From positions 1 through 22,204 of the IMG/VR virus record IMGVR_UViG_3300044858_000988: a stretch of 22,204 bases of DNA. One strand, 5' to 3'. The first letter of the stretch is position 1. Each line of letters opens with the position of its first letter. A program made the position numbers and the translations under genes. The stretch is from a virus. The notes beneath the pieces were generated by a model. That model saw nothing but the letters and a program-made list of their open reading frames with translations, did not search any database and had not been told where the DNA came from. Below are positions 6,839 through 14,600 of this stretch, in pieces.

Positions 6839-7663
6839 TTAGATGAAAGGATAGATGAGCAGATCCCAAGGCGCGAACGTCCAGGATATGACCTGCTCGA
6901 CCTGGTTGGTCTTCACCACGAGGCTTGTCGAATAGTTCGTTTGCTTCCAGCCCCACGCGGTTCCCACCGGGGTCTGTGCAGGATCAGCCGGCGGCACGGG
7001 AAGCATCGACTGAATTGAAAACAGGTTGAAGGCCTGAACGAACGAAAAGTAGGAATAGACCGGAGGCACGCCGCTGGGCACCTGTGGAAGCCCATTGTTG
7101 CCTGAGAACGTCGCCACCCGGGTAAGGCCGACACGGGCCACCGGGTAGGAATCTTCGCCGCGGGTCAGCTTGCGCCATACCTGCTGCGCGATTGGAAAGG
7201 TGTTTATGTTGCTCTCTGGAGCACCCGGTAGGGCTTCGCCGTTCTTGACCGCGGTCTCGATCAGGAACTTGTAGAGGCTCGGATTGCCGGTGCTGTTGGC
7301 CTCGGCGACAACCTGTGGGAGCGCAAATATCGACTGGTCGAGATAGTCTGTGCGGAACTCGTAGCGGATGTCCGGAGCCTCCTGGCCAGCGGCAGGCGTG
7401 TAGGCGGTGTTGATCGGATCACCGGGATCGGTCGACTCACCGGAATAGATGACGGTGGCCTCCGAGTAGGGGCCGTCCTCGTTGATGGTGACCTTGGCGC
7501 CGGAGTTGATCCATTGAACCGAGGCCAGGCGCAGAGCATCCTTGCTGCCACGATAGAGGAACGTCCAGATCGGCCCGGTGCCGGATCCGGAGTTGTTGAA
7601 CTGCCTCGAAACCTCGATGTACTCGAAGTTGTTGGGATTCGGGATGCCTTGGATCGTGGCCAT
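6839..7663 (-). CDS. Distal tail protein of unknown family, 274 aa
   Basis: First gene after the tape measure, where distal tail (Dit) or tip proteins are normally found. The 274 residues are beta-rich with aromatic patches: IEVSRQFNN, GPIWTFLYRGS, VVKTNQVEQVISWTFAPWDL. It shows neither the Dit N-terminal pattern nor a lambda M/L signature that I can identify. Neighbours suggest a tail tip role. The start ATG is three bases after the tape measure stop. Confidence 0.6.
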   Translation of the reverse strand: MATIQGIPNPNNFEYIEVSRQFNNSGSGTGPIWTFLYRGSKDALRLASVQWINSGAKVTINEDGPYSEATVIYSGESTDPGDPINTAYTPAAGQEAPDIRYEFRTDYLDQSIFALPQVVAEANSTGNPSLYKFLIETAVKNGEALPGAPESNINTFPIAQQVWRKLTRGEDSYPVARVGLTRVATFSGNNGLPQVPSGVPPVYSYFSFVQAFNLFSIQSMLPVPPADPAQTPVGTAWGWKQTNYSTSLVVKTNQVEQVISWTFAPWDLLIYPFI

Positions 7664-7665
7664 GA

Positions 7666-8658
7666 TCAGAGTCCGGAGATGGCGCTGGCTGTCTTGCCGG
7701 TGTTGCGGTTGATGGCCTTCATCTCAGAGACTTGAGCCTTGGATTGGTTCAGGAAGTCCTGCACCCACTTCGGCTGCATCGTAGTGTCTGCCAATTTTCG
7801 ACGGGAATCAATGGTGCCAAGTTTTCCGGTAGTCGAAAGTGGCAATGCCTCGAAGCGCTTGTTTGCTTCCTCAGGCGAAGCGAATGCCTCCTGCAGCGCA
7901 GCCTTGACGATAGAACCTTTGCCGCCGAGCTGCTGCATGATGCCTTGAAGGCCGTCTGCAACGCCTTTTTCATCGGCGATTGCTCGTTCCAGAGCGTCGG
8001 CGAAGAAGGTCATGGTCGGAACCGCTGAGACAACCATCTGCCGCTGAATCTCGTCGAAGCGGTCGGCAAGCTGCCCCAAGGCGTCGATCTGATCCTTGCT
8101 GATCAGGTCGATGGGGCCGAGTTCGTTAATCTTCGAGATGGCGCCGGCAGCCTTGAAGGCCTTCTCGCCGAGCAGATCCATGATGGCGGCCTGAGTCTGT
8201 GCGCTCTTGCCCGATGCTAGATGGGCCTGCCCCATCTTCGTGATCAGCTCGATGTTCGACAGGCTCTTGTCGTTCAGTTCTGCCACCGAGAACCCCAAGG
8301 CCTTAAAGTAATCTCGAGCGGGTCCGCCCTCCTCGATGGCCTTCAGGCGCTCCTGGCTAACCTTGGTGATGGCCTTGGCCATGGTCTCGAACGAGACTCC
8401 GGTCTGGCTGGCCAGAACCTGCAGGCGCTGCACGTCGTCGGTGCTGATGTTAAGCTGCTCCGACAGGTCACCGATGGCGTCGGCCGTTTGAACCACCTTG
8501 GCGGCGAATGCGGTCACCGCGGCCACCGACATGGCGGCACCAAGCTGGGCGCCCACCGATGACCTGAACTTGCCGGTCAGGCTTGTGGCCCGCTTGAGTC
8601 CGGTCTCAAAGGTCGAGCCATCAAGGCCGAGCTTGGCGATGAGCGAGAAGATAGCCAT
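7666..8658 (-). CDS. Tail tape measure protein, short, 330 aa
   Basis: Sets tail length. The protein is almost wholly helical, with repeated Ala/Gln/Lys-rich segments. It opens with the tape-measure-like LIAKLGLDGSTFETGLKRA, has a hydrophobic stretch at residues 36-57, and then TADAIGDLSEQLNISTDDVQ and VSFETMAKAI, as in the N-terminal domain of many tape measures. At 330 residues it is short. Using the known relation of about 0.15 nm per residue, the tail would be near 50 nm. No lysozyme or peptidase domain is present. It follows the chaperone candidate with no gap. Confidence 0.8.
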   Translation of the reverse strand: MAIFSLIAKLGLDGSTFETGLKRATSLTGKFRSSVGAQLGAAMSVAAVTAFAAKVVQTADAIGDLSEQLNISTDDVQRLQVLASQTGVSFETMAKAITKVSQERLKAIEEGGPARDYFKALGFSVAELNDKSLSNIELITKMGQAHLASGKSAQTQAAIMDLLGEKAFKAAGAISKINELGPIDLISKDQIDALGQLADRFDEIQRQMVVSAVPTMTFFADALERAIADEKGVADGLQGIMQQLGGKGSIVKAALQEAFASPEEANKRFEALPLSTTGKLGTIDSRRKLADTTMQPKWVQDFLNQSKAQVSEMKAINRNTGKTASAISGL

Positions 8659-9222
8659 TCAGTTGCGTATCGGGTGTTCCTGAGCGTAACGCCAGAGTGC
8701 CTCGTTCCTATCGTTCCACAGCTCGACACGGCCTTCCATCTCAGCGTGGGTCAGGAACAGGCGCTCGGCGTCGATCACCGGCATCGACAGCACATCCTGA
8801 TCGTTGAACCCGATGGATACAAGGCCCACCAATATGCGCTCAGGCCACGGCATGGCCGGTGTCTTCGACCGGCTGCCTGGCGCCTGCAGCACCTCGGGGC
8901 AATCTGACTGGTCGGTCAGCCATTGCTGCATCGTGGCGCATTCGGCCGCCAGGTTGGCCTTGCTGACACGGGATCGCATCAGGCGCAGCGGTATCCACCC
9001 GTGGATGGATCGCATTGCCTTGATGGACTCACCGGGCTCTTGGGAGCAGATGACGGCAGCCTCGACCAAATCCTGAGCGGTAGCGTCCCCTCCTACAACG
9101 AATGGAGAACCCATCCGGTGCAGGAGAATGGCGTGGCCGACCGTGAAAGGCGCCATCCGGATGCCGAGCACCATCGGGGGCGTCTTCGCGGTGGCCGTCA
9201 GGATGTCGGCTAGGCCGATCAC
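8659..9222 (-). CDS. Tail assembly chaperone candidate with GTG start, 187 aa
   Basis: The gene lies immediately before the tape measure, where lambda has G/GT, the chaperone that coats the tape measure during tail assembly. I place the start at GTG 9222, which overlaps the tube gene stop as GTGA. The open frame extends to 9411, but that part is Arg/His-rich shadow sequence. The protein begins IGLADILTATAKTPPMVLGI and is largely helical, with no membrane segment. No programmed frameshift product is apparent: the tape measure ATG follows the TGA directly (TGAATG). The role is inferred from position. Confidence 0.6.
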   Translation of the reverse strand: MIGLADILTATAKTPPMVLGIRMAPFTVGHAILLHRMGSPFVVGGDATAQDLVEAAVICSQEPGESIKAMRSIHGWIPLRLMRSRVSKANLAAECATMQQWLTDQSDCPEVLQAPGSRSKTPAMPWPERILVGLVSIGFNDQDVLSMPVIDAERLFLTHAEMEGRVELWNDRNEALWRYAQEHPIRN

Positions 9223-9695
9223 AGGTTGGTGGCGGCGCCCGAGGCGGTCAGATTGGTGTAGCGCTTCAGCGTGATAGTGCCGGTAGCCTTGCCGGTCTGG
9301 GTGGTCTTGATCGAGCCACCGCCGGCGTAGATCCAACGGTTGCCGGTGGCAGCGTTGATGGCATCGGCATAACCACCGATTTCGATCACGGGAGCGCCAG
9401 TGATCACGCAAGTGCCGTTGACATCCGGAAGGCTGGCCGCCAAGAGGGCATTGGCAGCGCTGGCGCCGCTCGGGATGAAATTGAGTGTCAGCGTCAGGCG
9501 GTTGTTGTAGCCAATGTGGCCAACAACCTCTCCGGAGCTGTTGCGCACCTCTTCGGTGTCAGCCTCGTGCGTGATGTCGTAGCTCTCGACGTCGGGTGCG
9601 ACGTAGCCTGTGACAACCAGGTTCCCCGCGGCGTCATAGAGCGCCATCGAGGCCGGTGATCCGAAAACGTATTTGCTGCCTTGAGTGTTAGCCAT
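9219..9695 (-). CDS. Major tail (tube) protein candidate
   Basis: A 158-residue protein, Gly/Ala/Thr-rich with alternating beta-strands (RLTLTLNFIPSG, GTITLKRYTN). Residues 30-62 read VAPDVESYDITHEADTEEVR and RNSSGEVVGHI, the kind of strand and loop seen in tube proteins of siphophages. It lies between the terminator and chaperone candidates and the tape measure, as expected. The ATG at 9695 has an A/C-rich leader (TGTAACACATCACT). Its stop overlaps the GTG start of the next gene (GTGA). Confidence 0.62.
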   Translation of the reverse strand: MANTQGSKYVFGSPASMALYDAAGNLVVTGYVAPDVESYDITHEADTEEVRNSSGEVVGHIGYNNRLTLTLNFIPSGASAANALLAASLPDVNGTCVITGAPVIEIGGYADAINAATGNRWIYAGGGSIKTTQTGKATGTITLKRYTNLTASGAATNL

Positions 9696-9704
9696 AGTGA
9701 TGTG

Positions 9705-10187
9705 TTACAGGGTTGCGGAACAGTAAAGGGTGATGCTTCGGGTGAATGTCCTCGAGCGGTTGGAGATCGAGGAAGCACCAAAGTCTGAAGGGGTGGCGAA
9801 CTGGGCCGTAAAAGGTCCGGACTCGCTGGAAATACCGGCATCGAGTACCGATGCACCATTCGCGTCGAAAAGCGGCAGAATGAGGCTGTCCAGCGCTGCG
9901 ACGGTGGTCAGCACATCGGCCTCGTCGGTGTCGTCGGCCGATAGCTGCAGCTCGATCTCGATGTCGACCTCGCAGGTCAGATCGGTGCGCTGCATCGGGC
10001 GGGCCGCAGTCGACGAGACAACCACCCGCGGAAAATTGGGCATTGTGTCCTGCTCGTCCGGGTCATCGTACAAACCGCGGCTGTAGGACGTCAAAAATGA
10101 TGGCGTGCCTGCACCAGCTCCGGACCAATCTCCGGAGGCCAGATAGTCGACAAGCGCCTTCTCGGCTCTAGGTGCAACGCCATTCAT
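9705..10187 (-). CDS. Tail terminator candidate, 160 aa
   Basis: A 160-residue acidic protein located just before the tail tube gene. Its pattern is helix (RAEKALVDYLAS), then strands with FPRVVVSSTAA and LTCEVDIEIELQLSADDTD, then a long helix and terminal strands ending in SITLYC. This alpha/beta order fits tail terminators of the lambda gpU type, which cap the growing tail and join it to the head. No unique motif is available, so the role is inferred from position and fold pattern. Confidence 0.5.
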   Translation of the reverse strand: MNGVAPRAEKALVDYLASGDWSGAGAGTPSFLTSYSRGLYDDPDEQDTMPNFPRVVVSSTAARPMQRTDLTCEVDIEIELQLSADDTDEADVLTTVAALDSLILPLFDANGASVLDAGISSESGPFTAQFATPSDFGASSISNRSRTFTRSITLYCSATL

Positions 10188-10981
10188 TTGATGTCGATGC
10201 CGTTATCCACCAGAACCTTGCCGTTTTCAAGCATGGCATCGGTGAGGCGGGCGTTTAATTCCTTGAGCTCGTCATCATAGGCCTTCTGCATGGCACCCGA
10301 CATGATGCGCTCGACTCGACCAACCTGATTGTCGGCGATGCCTGTGGACATGGCCACCGAGGCTGTAGGATTCCATCCTGGAACAGCCTGGAACCCGCGG
10401 GCCTTGGTGCCTTTGTGAACGGCCACGTTCTCCTCGGGTAGGCCGTACTGATTGGCAAGTGCCACCAGCGCCGAATTGGGCTTGGCCGGCGGCTTGTAGC
10501 TAGGAGGTTTGACCAGCGGCTTCCACTTCGGTGCCTTGAACTGCGAGAACCCGCGGTTGAAGATTCGGATGGCCTTGACCACACCGGAGCGCAGGTAGCC
10601 AACAGAACCGATCGCCTTGCGATAAACACGGCTGGCGGCCTGTTTCATCTCGACGCCATAGAGGCCTCGACGGCCGGCCTTGCGTTCGCGGGATTGCGCG
10701 ATCAGATGAACCCGGCGCAGCAAACGACTCTTGCCGATGCGCTTGCCGGTCTTCTTGGAGACACGATTGATGTCTCCCAGAGGCTTCGAGAGGTAATCTC
10801 CGATGCGCGTGCGTTCAGCCTGCGGGCTCTTAGGCGGCACCAGCACGAACAGCCGGACCATCAGGAAGAAAAACCGGCTGTTAACCGCCTTGTGAAGATC
10901 CCTTGAGGTCTGCAGCAGGTAGGCCTTCATCGCCGCGTCGAAACGGCTTGTGTCGACCGTCATGTTGACGACAGGCCTCAT
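10184..10981 (-). CDS. Tail completion protein candidate, HK97 gp10 or lambda Z position
   Basis: A basic 265-residue protein with a long N-terminal helix (DTSRFDAAMKAYLLQTSRDL), a very basic middle with many Lys and Arg (residues 70-160), a Pro-rich stretch (PPSYKPPAKP) and a helical C-terminus. HK97 gp10 and lambda Z occupy this slot between head closure and tail terminator, and often start with a similar amphipathic helix. It overlaps both neighbours by ATGA. Function is inferred from order and general pattern. Confidence 0.5.
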   Translation of the reverse strand: MRPVVNMTVDTSRFDAAMKAYLLQTSRDLHKAVNSRFFFLMVRLFVLVPPKSPQAERTRIGDYLSKPLGDINRVSKKTGKRIGKSRLLRRVHLIAQSRERKAGRRGLYGVEMKQAASRVYRKAIGSVGYLRSGVVKAIRIFNRGFSQFKAPKWKPLVKPPSYKPPAKPNSALVALANQYGLPEENVAVHKGTKARGFQAVPGWNPTASVAMSTGIADNQVGRVERIMSGAMQKAYDDELKELNARLTDAMLENGKVLVDNGIDIK

Positions 10982-11433
10982 TTGGTCTTCGCCCCTAGAT
11001 CAAGGCTGTAATAGGCGCCTGAAGCGTCCACGCGGCACGATAGGATGCGCAGCGTGCGGCCTTGGTACATCAGCGTTCGCCCGACCACCGGCCGAGGTTT
11101 GCAGAACGTCAAAGCGATGCGGTCGGTGTTCTCCAGGAGAACGAACCCGGAGTCCTCACGCTGCAGCCTCGAGAAGGTCGTGCCCTGGTCGAGCGTGTAC
11201 AGCGTCGAGTCCATGGAGACGAGCGTGCTATCGCAGGTCTTCCAGTCGCTGAACATGACCAGGATCCGGGATGTCACGTTGTCCTGGAACCCGCCGGCCA
11301 CCGGGGTGTTGGCATCGGTGACCGCGGCCGGGATGCACCGGATCGACGAGCCCTCCCAGATGAACATCGGCGCCCCGAGCATCTGCTGGAGCACCGTCAT
11401 GCCCTGCTGGAGACTGGATCCGATGGTGGTCAT
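10978..11433 (-). CDS. Head-closure (head-tail joining) candidate, 151 aa
   Basis: A 151-residue beta-rich protein at the place where siphophages encode the connector that closes the head after packaging. Residues 1-25 are helical, residues 80-100 contain LQREDSGFVLLEN, and the end (GRTLMYQGRTLRILSC) looks like the final strands of a small beta-barrel. The call rests on gene order, because the tail-completion, terminator and tube candidates follow in the standard sequence. The LxxED block is shared with the small protein at 14601-14831, which may reflect a common ancestor or convergent strands. Confidence 0.5.
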   Translation of the reverse strand: MTTIGSSLQQGMTVLQQMLGAPMFIWEGSSIRCIPAAVTDANTPVAGGFQDNVTSRILVMFSDWKTCDSTLVSMDSTLYTLDQGTTFSRLQREDSGFVLLENTDRIALTFCKPRPVVGRTLMYQGRTLRILSCRVDASGAYYSLDLGAKTK

Positions 11434-11933
11434 CAGCAGGTGAAGTAAACGCCCGACACAAGGATCCGGCTTGTGGCCTGCAGTTGAGCGGCCAGGCTCG
11501 AGATGTCGCCGGTTTCGTAGTGGCTGAGTTGGCAGTAGGACGTGCCGCCGACCACCTTTCCGATCACCGCGGTCTTGGCCTGCGTGGTGGCATTATCGAG
11601 CCAGATCGAAACCGCGGCGTCATAGGTCGACGCATCGGGCAGGCTCAGGCGCAGTTCGCCGGTGGCGCTGCCGGTCACCGAGTTGATCGTCAGATCCGCG
11701 GTGAAGGTGGTGACGAACCCGATGGACGTGTGCCGAGCGGTATTGATGGTGAAAGCGAACGTCCGGCCGCCACCTGAGTCGGTCAGCGTCGGCACCCAGG
11801 TCGACGGCGCTACAAGCGGGAGCGCGGCGTAGATCTCGTCGAAGTTGTCGTTGATCTTCTGGCCGGCGCCCCGGAGCGTGTCGCCGGTGTTGTCGTTGGC
11901 GATGGCGCCGATGTTGATGGTTTGCTGGGCCAT
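11433..11933 (-). CDS. Short fibre-like virion protein, 166 aa
   Basis: The N-terminus (INIGAIANDNTGDTLRGAGQ, then KINDNFDEIY) matches a common attachment module of phage tail fibre and neck proteins. Residues 40-165 are beta-rich with many Thr, Ser and Gly, and end in SRILVSGVYFTC with a terminal cysteine. No enzymatic motif is seen. It could be a short side fibre or a neck appendage. It follows the lipoprotein gene and overlaps the head-closure candidate by one base (TGATG). Confidence 0.6.
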   Translation of the reverse strand: MAQQTINIGAIANDNTGDTLRGAGQKINDNFDEIYAALPLVAPSTWVPTLTDSGGGRTFAFTINTARHTSIGFVTTFTADLTINSVTGSATGELRLSLPDASTYDAAVSIWLDNATTQAKTAVIGKVVGGTSYCQLSHYETGDISSLAAQLQATSRILVSGVYFTC

Positions 11934-11936
11934 GAT

Positions 11937-12164
11937 TTAGTCCTTCGGTAGTGCGTACCATCCCTCGTGGATTGTCACGCGATTACGACTCCTGACGATG
12001 TTGCCGCTGGCATCCTTGGCCCAGACATGAGCCTTGACCGATTCAGCCAGTCTTACCGGCTGCCCCGGCGGGACCATCACCACACGAGTCGGGGTGCAGC
12101 CCTGCAGCAGCAACACGAGCGGCAAGATCGTCGCGCAGCCGGTTGTCACGTTGGCCGTCTTCAA
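11937..12164 (-). CDS. Small lipoprotein, spanin candidate
   Basis: A 75-residue predicted lipoprotein. The hydrophobic core ILPLVLLL is followed by a lipobox LQGC with the lipidated cysteine at residue 23. The mature part of about 52 residues (PPGQPVRLAESVKAHVW, ending EGWYALPKD) is beta-like and resembles small phage lipoproteins near lysis genes. In Gram-negative hosts such a protein could act like Rz1 or a unimolecular spanin, but no inner-membrane partner of i-spanin type is obvious. It overlaps the membrane protein gene by ATGA, and the next gene starts three bases after its stop. Confidence 0.65.
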   Translation of the reverse strand: MKTANVTTGCATILPLVLLLQGCTPTRVVMVPPGQPVRLAESVKAHVWAKDASGNIVRSRNRVTIHEGWYALPKD

Positions 12165-12520
12165 GCGTTTGATCCTTCGGGTCGAGAATACGGTTGAGCG
12201 CCGCAGTCGTCATTCCCTGCGCCACGCTGGCTACTGGGTCCATGTTTGAGAAGTTTGGCGTGAAACACAGCGGCCCAGGCGAAAACGCCGGCAAGGCCGC
12301 AGTTGAGCATGACCTCGCTCGGTGGCGGTGTCGATAGGGTCAGGCAGTTGAAGAGCGCCCCGGAGGCCGTCAGCGTCAACGAAAGGCGAAGCAGCAGGCT
12401 GCCTGTCATCGGCCAGCGTCTGACCACTCCGTCGGTGCGGTAGAGCATCACCATGAAAGCAGAGACGCCAGCGGTGAGGATAGCGCTGGCGACTGCATTC
12501 ACGATAGTGAGCGGATTCAT
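12161..12520 (-). CDS. Three-segment membrane protein of the lysis cluster, 119 aa
   Basis: Residues 5-27, 41-61 and 70-90 are hydrophobic enough to span the membrane, separated by a basic loop (YRTDGVVRRWP). The last 28 residues are polar and probably disordered. I do not recognise the family. It overlaps the holin candidate upstream and the lipoprotein downstream by ATGA. A second holin or an antiholin is the simplest contextual reading. Codon use and GC content match the neighbours. Confidence 0.6.
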   Translation of the reverse strand: MNPLTIVNAVASAILTAGVSAFMVMLYRTDGVVRRWPMTGSLLLRLSLTLTASGALFNCLTLSTPPPSEVMLNCGLAGVFAWAAVFHAKLLKHGPSSQRGAGNDDCGAQPYSRPEGSNA

Positions 12521-12795
12521 TTCCTCTTAAATCTGTCGATGACGAACTCGACGCCGTGAAGCCCGAGGAAACCCATGATGAACGCGGCAGCGTATTGGGT
12601 GTTGCTGTCCTGCATATTGAAGAACTTAACCACTACCGGGGTGAGGTAGTTGGCCGAGAGGGTGCCTGCGAGGAGCGAGGTCAACGTGGTGAACCAGTTC
12701 TTGTGACCGTCCTTCTTCACGTTGACCAAGCTCCCTGCAAAGCCTGCGACGAGTAGGCCGATGTTGATGCCGATATCGCGCAGGTGGTCTTTCAT
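12517..12795 (-). CDS. Putative holin, 92 aa
   Basis: Predicted inner-membrane protein with three hydrophobic segments at about residues 9-25, 34-57 and 67-84, a short charged N-terminus and a basic C-terminus (DRFKRK). Size, segment number and basic tail fit phage holins, which open the membrane to trigger lysis. The motif SANYLTPVVVKFF in the second segment is distinctive. It overlaps the small membrane gene before it and the membrane gene after it by four bases each. The endolysin candidate is about 10 kb away, at 2260-2592. Confidence 0.6.
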   Translation of the reverse strand: MKDHLRDIGINIGLLVAGFAGSLVNVKKDGHKNWFTTLTSLLAGTLSANYLTPVVVKFFNMQDSNTQYAAAFIMGFLGLHGVEFVIDRFKRK

Positions 12796-12971
12796 GGCTT
12801 GTCGTCGGGCTTGGCGTCCTGGGCCTTGAGCGCGGTGAACATGGCACCGGCACCGCCGACAGCGGCGGCGATGGCACCGCCCATGTCACCGGCGATGGCC
12901 TGCTTGATGGCGACTGAGAGGGCGGCGAGCAGCACGGCCACGCCGCCGGCGGTTGTCTTCCAGTTTTTCAT
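12792..12971 (-). CDS. Small membrane protein, possible holin component, 59 aa
   Basis: A 59-residue protein beginning MKNWKTTAGGVAVLLAALSV. Hydrophobic stretches at about residues 8-22 and 31-47 are rich in Gly and Ala, and the tail is charged (QDAKPDDKP). Small MKNWKTT proteins are common beside phage lysis genes, but their role is not established. Both ends overlap neighbours by ATGA, tying it to the membrane protein that follows. Holin, antiholin or pinholin are the leading guesses, not shown by the sequence. Confidence 0.65.
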   Translation of the reverse strand: MKNWKTTAGGVAVLLAALSVAIKQAIAGDMGGAIAAAVGGAGAMFTALKAQDAKPDDKP

Positions 12972-13129
12972 TCGGGCTTGGCTTGGGAGGTTGCGGCAGC
13001 AGCTTCGAGGATGTCCACCAGCGGCAGGCCGACCTTCATGTTGTTGACGTTGCCGGCCTTCATGCCAATGACCAGCAGCTCATAGAGCTGGTTGAATTGC
13101 TGGGGAGTGAGTTTGATCGTGATTTCCAT
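12968..13129 (-). CDS. Small hypothetical protein, 53 aa
   Basis: Begins MEITIKLTPQQFNQLYELLV and ends ATSQAKPE. The ATG at 13129 is one base after the stop of the preceding gene (TGACATG), and its own stop overlaps the next ATG by four bases. A longer open frame runs upstream, but its N-terminal part is Arg/Leu-rich and is the shadow of the preceding gene, so the short form is chosen. The N-terminus suggests a beta strand followed by an amphipathic helix. There is no known domain and no function is assigned. Confidence 0.65.
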   Translation of the reverse strand: MEITIKLTPQQFNQLYELLVIGMKAGNVNNMKVGLPLVDILEAAAATSQAKPE

Positions 13130-13130
13130 G

Positions 13131-13493
13131 TCAGGCCGCAGCTTCGACAACGGGAGCCTCAGGCGCAACAACAACCGGCGGCACCCACGGCAGCGGAGGA
13201 GCGATGACCGGAGGATTGATCTGGTCAGCAATCTGCGCGGAGACGTTCGCTTCGATTGCGGTCTTGTCCACGCCGTTGCTCCAGCACCACCCAAGAACCT
13301 GCTGCTCGGTCAGATCAGGATACGGCGTGAAGGCCTCCGTAGGAGGCGCGAACGACGCGCTGCCGTAGCAGGTGCCGCTGTAGGTGCCATCGGTGCCGTT
13401 GCAACGCCAGTCGGCGGTGATGACGACATCGGTTTTGTCGCCTTCGGTCGGCTTAACGAGAAGGCGTTCGATGATCCAAGAGATGGTAATCAT
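13131..13493 (-). CDS. DUF7936-like phage protein, 120 aa
   Basis: The 120-residue protein has a beta-rich N-terminal domain with DKTDVVITADWRCNG and GTYSG, followed by FTPYPDLTEQQVLGW at about residues 55-69. I recognise this arrangement from uncharacterised phage proteins grouped as DUF7936, found near structural genes. The last 30 residues are Pro/Val/Ala-rich. Three cysteines (residues 31, 42 and 70) are unusual for such a small protein. The role is unknown and a virion or neck-associated function is inferred from position. The ATG has an A/C-rich leader (CTACTACCACC). Confidence 0.65.
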   Translation of the reverse strand: MITISWIIERLLVKPTEGDKTDVVITADWRCNGTDGTYSGTCYGSASFAPPTEAFTPYPDLTEQQVLGWCWSNGVDKTAIEANVSAQIADQINPPVIAPPLPWVPPVVVAPEAPVVEAAA

Positions 13494-13505
13494 GGTGGTA
13501 GTAGA

Positions 13506-14597
13506 TCAGTTGGCAGCAACCCAAGAACCGCCGCTGTAAAAGTACAGCTTGTTGTTTGTGGTATCGACAACCAAAGGAACTCTACCAGTCTGAGAGGTAG
13601 GAGTTCCGGTAGGAGTACCAGCGCAACCGGGGATGTAGAGGAAACCGTCAGTCGCAGTAGTCGCAACCGCAGCAGCACCAAGCACCAAGCTGCCAGCGGC
13701 AGAAAGCGTCATCGCTTGGGTGAATGTGATGGCATTGCCAGCGGTGCCGCTGGCGGCAATTAGCCACTGATGCGATGCGTCCACCAATCGGTACTGTGCC
13801 GCTGGCTGGCTGACCGCATATTTCCAAACAATGCCAGCTGAATATGTGGCATAGCTATTATTCGAAAACCATGAGTTTGGCGAACCAGTAAGCACGCTCT
13901 TGGCACCAGTAAAACCCTGTCCAACCCGCCCAATTTCAAGTGCTTGATAATACGTTGAATCCGTCGCACTCGGCGTAACCCCCACGCCCAGCCCCGTGGA
14001 GTTGAGGGTCATGGCGGTGCCAGCGACTCCGCCGACGTTCGACCAAGTGGCTACGCCGTCGGAAGCGATGCTGTAGCGTTCAGTGCCAGTGACTGTCGTG
14101 CTGTTTGCAGCAGTGTAAAAACCAATCGAAGTTGCTGCATTACCTCCAGAAAACCCACCACCAACATAAAGATAATTGTTGGTTGATGTAGCGTAACTTC
14201 CGACAACAGAAACAGGCTCCTCGGCGTTGGTGTAATGCCTAGAGCTGACAGTTCCTTCCTTAGCGGTTGCGTCGGTGTTGTTAGTTTGAAGAACCAACTG
14301 CAATCCAGCCGAACCTTGAACGTGTAGCTTGTATCCGGGGGTGGCTAGACCAACACCAACCCGATCATTCGCCGAATCCACCTTCAGGGTCGAGGTATCC
14401 ACCGTCAGATCGCCGGTGATCGTGGCGGAGGCGAGGGTGGCGGAAGGTGAACAAGCGAGGATGTTGTTGATGCTGATTCGCTTGGTCGTACCGGATGCCG
14501 CCATCGACGTATCGGACACGTCGACAATCGGCATCATGTCGTTTGCGGGATCGGCCGTAGTTAGGGCCGTCAGTGCTGTAATCTTAGAGTCTGCCAT
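13506..14597 (-). CDS. Fibre-like virion protein, 363 aa
   Basis: The N-terminal 50 residues (SKITALTALTTADPANDMMP) are of the type that attaches phage fibres to the particle. They are followed by Ser/Thr/Ala-rich repeats, including RVGVGLATPGYKLHV at about residues 80-94 and LGVGVTPSATD near 202-212. The C-terminus has the VPLVVDTTNNKLYFYSGGSW block common in phage fibres. No coiled coil or chaperone domain is evident. It lies between the capsid and neck genes rather than after the tape measure, so it could be a head or collar fibre. By eye the coding sequence looks more A/T-rich than its neighbours, which is compatible with exchange from another phage. Confidence 0.7.
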   Translation of the reverse strand: MADSKITALTALTTADPANDMMPIVDVSDTSMAASGTTKRISINNILACSPSATLASATITGDLTVDTSTLKVDSANDRVGVGLATPGYKLHVQGSAGLQLVLQTNNTDATAKEGTVSSRHYTNAEEPVSVVGSYATSTNNYLYVGGGFSGGNAATSIGFYTAANSTTVTGTERYSIASDGVATWSNVGGVAGTAMTLNSTGLGVGVTPSATDSTYYQALEIGRVGQGFTGAKSVLTGSPNSWFSNNSYATYSAGIVWKYAVSQPAAQYRLVDASHQWLIAASGTAGNAITFTQAMTLSAAGSLVLGAAAVATTATDGFLYIPGCAGTPTGTPTSQTGRVPLVVDTTNNKLYFYSGGSWVAAN

Positions 14598-14600
14598 GGG

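Noticed and set aside
8640-9222. Programmed frameshift in the tail chaperone gene, as in lambda G/GT
   Set aside because: The stop of the chaperone candidate abuts the tape measure ATG, and no overlapping open frame or clear slippery heptamer was found near its end.
9223-9411. N-terminal extension of the chaperone candidate
   Set aside because: The extra residues are Arg/His/Gln-rich and read out of frame through the tail tube gene. The GTG at 9222 in a GTGA overlap is the better start.
13092-13763. Plus-strand open frame of 223 codons
   Set aside because: It is antisense to the DUF7936-like and fibre-like genes, which have recognisable patterns, and it has an Arg-rich shadow composition.
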